From Arthrobacter sp. AFG7.2 (lineage in GTDB: Bacteria; Actinomycetota; Actinomycetes; Actinomycetales; Micrococcaceae): a stretch of DNA of 64,000 bases. Position 1 is the first letter of the stretch. Each line of letters begins with the position of its first letter. Both the position numbers and the translations under genes were made by a program. Positions 60,204 through 64,000 of this stretch are shown piece by piece. Below the pieces are notes generated by a model. It did not search any database. It saw only the letters and a list, made by a program, of their open reading frames with translations, and had not been told where the DNA came from. Location: NCBI RefSeq assembly GCF_002892835.1, contig NZ_PJMB01000002.1:62001-126000 (forward strand), given 5' to 3'.

Positions 60204-61022
60204 CTAGTGTTTGAGGTTCATTCTTTGCAGTATGGTGGCCGCCATCTCCTCCACGGAGACACTGGCCGAGTTGAGGTACGGAATCCCGTGCGATTCGTAC
60301 AAACGCTCGGCGCTCCGCAGCTCGAAGCCGCACTGGCGCAGCGAGGCGTAGGGCGAGCCTCGGCGGCGTTCGGTGCGGACCTGGCTGAGGCGCAGCGGGT
60401 TGGTGGTCAGGCCGAAACATTTCGACACGAAGGGCTTCAGGGACCGCGGCAGCCCTTCCCGTTCGAAGTCCTCGTCCACCAGCGGGAAGTTGGCCGCGAA
60501 GATCCCGTGCTGCAGTGCCAGGTACATGGTGGTGGGCGTCTTGCCGCAGCGGGACGGGGCCACCAGGATCACCTGGGCCTTCTCCAGCGCCCGCAGGCTT
60601 TGGCCGTCGTCGTGCTCCATGGCATATTCGACGGCGGCCATCCGGGACTGGTACCGGACGGCGTTGCCCAGGCCGTGCGCCCTGCCTGGTTCCCAGCTGG
60701 CGGGGCTGCCGAGGGCCTGCTCCAGCTGGCCAACATGGGTGCCGATGAGGTCCACCATGATGCCCTGGCACTCGGAGAGGATGCTGCGGATATCGCTGCT
60801 GACCGCCGTCGAAAAAACAATGGGGACAGGGCCGGCGGCGGCCACATCGTCGATGATGCCGACCACGGACCGGGCCTGGTGGACTGTGGTGATGAACGGG
60901 ATGGTGATGCGGTCGAAATTGTTGCCGGGGAACTGCGTCAGCAGCGTGTTGCCGAGCGTTTCCGCCGTGATGCCGGTGCTGTCCGAAAGGAAATAGACAG
61001 GCCGGAGAGCGTCATTGGTCAT
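60204..61022 (-). CDS. ppsR: PEP synthase regulatory protein (bifunctional kinase/pyrophosphorylase)
   Basis: 272 residues, DUF299 family. Start VYFLSDSTGITAETLGNTLL and P-loop VAPSRCGKTPTTMYLA are characteristic. It switches PEP synthase off by ADP-dependent phosphorylation of a Thr next to the catalytic His and on by phosphate-dependent removal. Genetic linkage to ppsA supports the assignment. It starts nine bases after the upstream NmrA-like gene, so they may share a transcript. Confidence 0.94.
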   Translation of the reverse strand: MTNDALRPVYFLSDSTGITAETLGNTLLTQFPGNNFDRITIPFITTVHQARSVVGIIDDVAAAGPVPIVFSTAVSSDIRSILSECQGIMVDLIGTHVGQLEQALGSPASWEPGRAHGLGNAVRYQSRMAAVEYAMEHDDGQSLRALEKAQVILVAPSRCGKTPTTMYLALQHGIFAANFPLVDEDFEREGLPRSLKPFVSKCFGLTTNPLRLSQVRTERRRGSPYASLRQCGFELRSAERLYESHGIPYLNSASVSVEEMAATILQRMNLKH

Positions 61023-61031
61023 GGCATGACC

Positions 61032-61901
61032 TTAGCGGCCTTGCGACTCCTGAACGAAGTTGCGCACCCAGGTTTGGAGCGTGGTGGGCACCACCCCGTA
61101 GCGTGCGGGCATCCCGTCCATGTCCAGCCTGGAATCGTAGGTTTCCAGCAGTGCGAGGAAGCCGGTGAGCAGGTCCGGCATACCGTCAACGGGCTGCCCC
61201 GGAGGAATGGTGTGGACGGGAATGGGGTGCCGCAGTTCCTGCTCGAACGCCGCCACCACGTCACGCCAGGACACGGGCTCCGGGCCGCCGATGACCAGCA
61301 CCTGGCCGTCCCGCTCCGGGTGCTCAACGGCAGCGCGCACGTACTGTGCCACATCGATCATGGCCACAAGCGAGTGCACCCGCCGGCCCTCCCCCACGAG
61401 GGTGACCGGACGTCCGGTGAGGGCCGGGAGCCCGACCACCAGCACCGGCAGCTTGTCCATGAAAAGGTTGGGCTGGAGGATTGTCCAGGACATTCCGCTG
61501 CTCCGCAGCAGCTGCTCGCTTTCGCCCTTGGCGGCCATGAAGGGGTTGGGGCTGTCCGGGCTGGCGCCGAGGTTGGAGACAAAGATGAAGCGTCCGACGC
61601 CGGCCCGTGCGGCAGCTTCGATGAGGTTCCGGTTTCCGAGGCGGTCCACCGATTCAACCGTGTCTTCGCCGCCGCGGGCGGAGGAGTTGGCGGTGGTCAC
61701 GACGGTGTCCACGCCGGCACAGGCCGCTACGAGCGAGGCGGGATCTTTGAGGTCACCGATGACCGGATGGGCGCCGGCCGCTTCCAAGGCCTCATGCGCG
61801 GGACCGGCGCGGACCAGGATGCGCACCTGGAACCCGCCGTCCATCAGCGACCGGGCGATAAGCCCGCCCAACTGGCCAGTTGCTCCGACGACGAGGATCA
61901 T
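61032..61901 (-). CDS. NmrA-like NAD(P)-binding protein
   Basis: 289 residues from ATG 61901 (AAAGGAACGGG upstream). Begins ILVVGATGQLGGLIARSL (GxxGxxG) and continues with the atypical SDR pattern (HPVIGDLKDPASLVAACAGV, FIFVSNLGASPD). Atypical SDRs of this type are redox sensors or reductases of quinones and small carbonyls. In a likely operon with the SnoaL-like gene upstream and ppsR downstream. Confidence 0.9.
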   Translation of the reverse strand: MILVVGATGQLGGLIARSLMDGGFQVRILVRAGPAHEALEAAGAHPVIGDLKDPASLVAACAGVDTVVTTANSSARGGEDTVESVDRLGNRNLIEAAARAGVGRFIFVSNLGASPDSPNPFMAAKGESEQLLRSSGMSWTILQPNLFMDKLPVLVVGLPALTGRPVTLVGEGRRVHSLVAMIDVAQYVRAAVEHPERDGQVLVIGGPEPVSWRDVVAAFEQELRHPIPVHTIPPGQPVDGMPDLLTGFLALLETYDSRLDMDGMPARYGVVPTTLQTWVRNFVQESQGR

Positions 61902-61939
61902 GATGTTTCCCGTTCCTTTGATTCGGCAGCATCGGGTTC

Positions 61940-62404
61940 TTACAGACGGGATGCCGGAGTGCCGGCTTTCGGATTCCCGTCCTCCAGCGGCCGCCCCAGG
62001 ACCCGCCTGACGGCTGCGTTGACGTCGCCGCCGGCAGCCTCCACCGGCTCGAGGTAAAAGCGGGCCGAAGAAATTTCCCCGTCGGCGATGCGGAAGATGA
62101 CCACGCCGCGCATCAGGAAAGCAGCTCCATCGGTTCGCGTCCCGGCCAGCTCCCACTCTGTCCACAGGGAGCCGCCGCGGCCGGCGGTGCTGTCCACCCG
62201 GGCCTGGATGTCCGGAACCCGGGAAAAGATCTCTGACCAGTTCCCCTGGACCTGGCCCCGCCCCTGGAAGCTGCGCCGGGGGTGGACAGGCGTCTCATTG
62301 CGATAGTCAGCGGCGAAGCAGGCCACGAGATCGTCCAGCCGGTGGCCGTTCACCGCGCTGACGAGCCGCTGCAGCACCTCAACCGCGGGATCTGTGCCGG
62401 CCAT
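61940..62404 (-). CDS. SnoaL-like (NTF2-fold) protein
   Basis: 154 residues. Helix-strand start AVEVLQRLVSAVNGHRLDDLV, ACFAADYRNETPVHP and late strands RGVVIFRIADGEISSARFYL outline the cone-shaped NTF2 fold of SnoaL-like enzymes and binding proteins. Substrate unknown. First gene of the minus-strand operon and divergent from the TetR regulator. Confidence 0.88.
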   Translation of the reverse strand: MAGTDPAVEVLQRLVSAVNGHRLDDLVACFAADYRNETPVHPRRSFQGRGQVQGNWSEIFSRVPDIQARVDSTAGRGGSLWTEWELAGTRTDGAAFLMRGVVIFRIADGEISSARFYLEPVEAAGGDVNAAVRRVLGRPLEDGNPKAGTPASRL

Positions 62405-62425
62405 TCCAACTCCCCGACCAATTTT

Positions 62426-62443
62426 GATACAGTCGCCTGTATC
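62426..62443. promoter_or_regulatory. Perfect palindrome, candidate TetR operator
   Basis: GATACAG and CTGTATC arms (seven bases each, perfectly inverted) around TCGC, centred between the SnoaL-like and TetR genes only 51 bases apart. An ideal site for the divergent TetR-type repressor to control both directions. Confidence 0.82.
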
Positions 62444-62455
62444 TGATACTCAAGC

Positions 62456-63109
62456 ATGGAACGAAGAGTGGGAAACGTCAAGGACAAGCGGCGCTATGAC
62501 TCAAGCAGCCGGCTGGAGCAGGCCCGGCGAAACCGGGATGCCGTCCTCCAAGCCGCCGAGCGGCAGCTCACTGAACGTGGATACGCCGGCGCAACCCTCG
62601 CCGCTATCGCCGCCGAGGCCGGAGTTTCGGTTGAGACCGTATATAAGGCATTCGGTGGAAAGGCAGGGCTGGTCCGGGCCCTGTACGAGCGGGGCCTGGC
62701 CGGCGCAGGGACTGTCCCCGCGTACGAGCGCTCCGACGCAATGCGCGAACGCGAGACCGAGCCGGCGTCGGTGATGCGCGAGTGGGGCCTGCTCACCGCC
62801 GAGGTGGCATCACTCGTCACGCCCCTCCGGTTGCTGATGCGGTCGGCGGCCGTGACCGACCAGGAGATGGCCAGGCTGCTGGAGGACATCGAGAACGAAC
62901 GGCTCCAGCGGATGCAGCACCATGCCCGGTATCTGAAGGACCGTGGCTATCTCCGCGGAGACGTCTCCGAGGGCGAGGCGGCCGACATCCTGTGGGTCTG
63001 CAGCTCCGCCGAACTCTACGAACTGCTCGTCCTGAGGCGGGGGTGGCCGCTGCCACGGTTCGCCCGGTACGTCACGCAGTTCATGACCACCTCCCTGCTC
63101 CCCGGCTAA
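62456..63109 (+). CDS. TetR-family transcriptional regulator
   Basis: 217 residues. N-terminal HTH (about 22-68): AVLQAAERQLTERGYAGATL then AIAAEAGVSVETVYKAFGGK. A helical ligand-binding and dimer domain makes up the rest. Divergent from the SnoaL-NmrA operon and adjacent to a perfect palindrome, so the regulatory target is almost certainly this operon. Confidence 0.93.
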   Translation: MERRVGNVKDKRRYDSSSRLEQARRNRDAVLQAAERQLTERGYAGATLAAIAAEAGVSVETVYKAFGGKAGLVRALYERGLAGAGTVPAYERSDAMRERETEPASVMREWGLLTAEVASLVTPLRLLMRSAAVTDQEMARLLEDIENERLQRMQHHARYLKDRGYLRGDVSEGEAADILWVCSSAELYELLVLRRGWPLPRFARYVTQFMTTSLLPG

Positions 63110-63236
63110 GGGCGCCGCTCCCCCAAGGCGCGCGCTTTTCCCCTGCGGACGCTATTGACGGGTGCGGTGCCCGGGACCATATTTGGCGTATCCCACTAGG
63201 GCGTTGCTCCAGTAAATATCCACCCAAGGATCCGCC

Positions 63237-63815
63237 ATGAAGTCCCCCGGCCGCTTCAACAGCGGACCGCTGATTGCCATCGGCGCCGTCTGCGGCATTG
63301 CCTGGGCGGCCGGATTCCGCGCCTACATGGTTGAGCTGGCCGGGCCCGCCTCCACTGTCGGCTGGTGGGGGACGTTCGGCGCACTCCTTCTTCCGGGAGC
63401 GGTGGTGGGCGGACTCCTGGGCTGGGCGGAAGCACTGCGGCGGGCCGGCGGCCGGAGGGGATGGCGCTGGCTGGCTCTTGCGCCACTGGCGTTTGCCATC
63501 GCCCCCATGTTCCTGCCCGGCGCAATTACTGCCCTTCTTACGGAAGGACTGGGCGGAGGGGCGATTGCGGTCGCCCTGACAGCCATGGGCGCAGGCTACT
63601 CCTTCTCCCGCCGCGGGCCGCTGTGGGGCAGGCTGGCCTGCGGCCTGGTCAGCGGTGCGCTCGTGGCCGCGATGGCCCTTTCCGGTTCGGGTATCGCCGG
63701 GCCCGGGCTTGCCCTGTCGGAGCCCCGCGGCGCGTGGGTAGCGGTGCTGGCCACGTCCTTCATGCTTGTCCTTGGCCTCGCCTCATCCATCCCGCACCGG
63801 CCCGAGGTTCGATAG
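63237..63815 (+). CDS. Uncharacterised membrane protein
   Basis: 192 residues with about five hydrophobic helices (IAIGAVCGIAWAAGFRAYMV, WGTFGALLLPGAVVGGLLGW and later ones) and a basic cytoplasmic loop (RRAGGRRGWRW). AGGA upstream of the ATG. No recognised domain. Confidence 0.8.
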   Translation: MKSPGRFNSGPLIAIGAVCGIAWAAGFRAYMVELAGPASTVGWWGTFGALLLPGAVVGGLLGWAEALRRAGGRRGWRWLALAPLAFAIAPMFLPGAITALLTEGLGGGAIAVALTAMGAGYSFSRRGPLWGRLACGLVSGALVAAMALSGSGIAGPGLALSEPRGAWVAVLATSFMLVLGLASSIPHRPEVR

Positions 63816-63833
63816 CCTGCGGGACTCCGGCGC

Positions 63834-64000
63834 CTACCGGTCTGTCTTGACCACCGTGAACAGCACCGCGGAGTCCTCGTCCGCCTCCAGGCTGTGCAGG
63901 CCGTCCGGGACAATCAGGAGGTCCCCGGCCTTGCCCTGCCACGCCTCCCCGCCGGACTTAAGCCAGACCGACCCCTTGATCACGAACACTGTGGCCTCGC
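63834..64000 (-). CDS. Cupin-domain protein (C-terminal part, runs off window end)
   Basis: The last 55 codons read on the minus strand are EATVFVIKGSVWLKSGGEAW, then GKAGDLLIVPDGLHSLEAD and AVLFTVVKTDR-stop. The E...G...GD...VP...H pattern is the C-terminal cupin motif pair. A small single-domain beta-barrel metal-binding protein is expected; the start lies outside the window. Convergent with the membrane protein at 63237. Confidence 0.82.
   Translation of the reverse strand, partial: EATVFVIKGSVWLKSGGEAWQGKAGDLLIVPDGLHSLEADEDSAVLFTVVKTDR

Noticed and set aside
58265-62057. Two plus-strand open frames of 616 codons each opposite ppsA, ppsR and the NmrA gene
   Set aside because: Both mirror strongly supported enzymes with intact motifs.
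1-64000. tRNA, rRNA and CRISPR arrays
   Set aside because: None seen on reading both strands; a covariance-model scan would settle tRNAs and small RNAs.

Overview
The window reads as chromosome of a high-GC actinobacterium of the Micrococcaceae, most like Arthrobacter or Pseudarthrobacter. This rests on strongly GC-ending codons in the conserved genes, frequent GTG starts, ATGA stop/start overlaps, GC-rich 11-18 bp terminator hairpins, and the gene mix (APC permeases, LacI/GntR/PadR/TetR regulators, GH42 galactosidase, AGCS symporter, PpsR/PpsA). No database was searched, so the genus is an inference.

Positions 1-12.5 kb are an accessory zone of visibly lower GC built from short cargo blocks. 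The first block holds the start of a DUF3427-type helicase with a PLD nuclease domain, a HIT hydrolase, a DNA-polymerase-beta-type nucleotidyltransferase and a two-helix membrane protein. The second holds a CxC-type putative zinc protein, a broken NERD gene, a MazG-like pyrophosphohydrolase, an HNH endonuclease and an EEP-fold phosphatase. Later blocks hold unknown membrane proteins and an SRPBCC protein. The blocks are separated by partial direct copies of one gene, a nitrilase-superfamily amidase whose intact copy is at 12.6-13.3 kb. Three copies in the first 13.4 kb and a fourth relic at 33.6 kb begin at the same point, the amidase stop codon, and an internal relic lies at 10.2 kb. This looks like a repeated 3'-end insertion or recombination hot spot, although no integrase or transposase is visible.

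12.6-16.5 kb is the presumed ancestral locus: two amidases flanking an APC permease on the minus strand, divergent from a GntR regulator with a palindrome between them. 16.6-21.2 kb is a run of small envelope proteins: a gene split by an in-frame stop, a DUF4177 protein, a TM2-Ltp protein (Ltp is a phage-exclusion domain) and two lipoproteins.

21.5-26.4 kb is an amino-acid module (permease, HisC-like aminotransferase, Lrp regulator, ThDP 2-oxoacid enzyme). 26.4-34.5 kb mixes pseudogene relics with a membrane-tethered beta-helix protein, an oxidoreductase, an epoxide-hydrolase-like enzyme, a glycerophosphodiesterase, a methyltransferase and tiny ORFs. 34.6-39.4 kb holds a DJ-1/PfpI protein, a lipoprotein, a PadR/HAAS pair, a PanE-type reductase and an alpha/beta-hydrolase fused to a rifamycin ADP-ribosyltransferase (Arr).

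39.4-46.1 kb is a galactoside-use locus: GH42 enzyme, sugar ABC importer, and LacI regulator with two matching operators. 46.3-49.9 kb holds a frameshifted DUF998 gene and a protein with the domain order of rifamycin phosphotransferase, so the window may carry two chemically different rifamycin-inactivating enzymes. 50.4-56.9 kb holds an alanine/Na+ symporter, an ABC exporter coupled to a two-component system, and a BASS-type transporter. 57-64 kb holds a GNAT enzyme, PEP synthase with its PpsR regulator, NmrA and SnoaL genes divergent from a TetR regulator with a perfect operator-like palindrome, a membrane protein and the end of a cupin gene.
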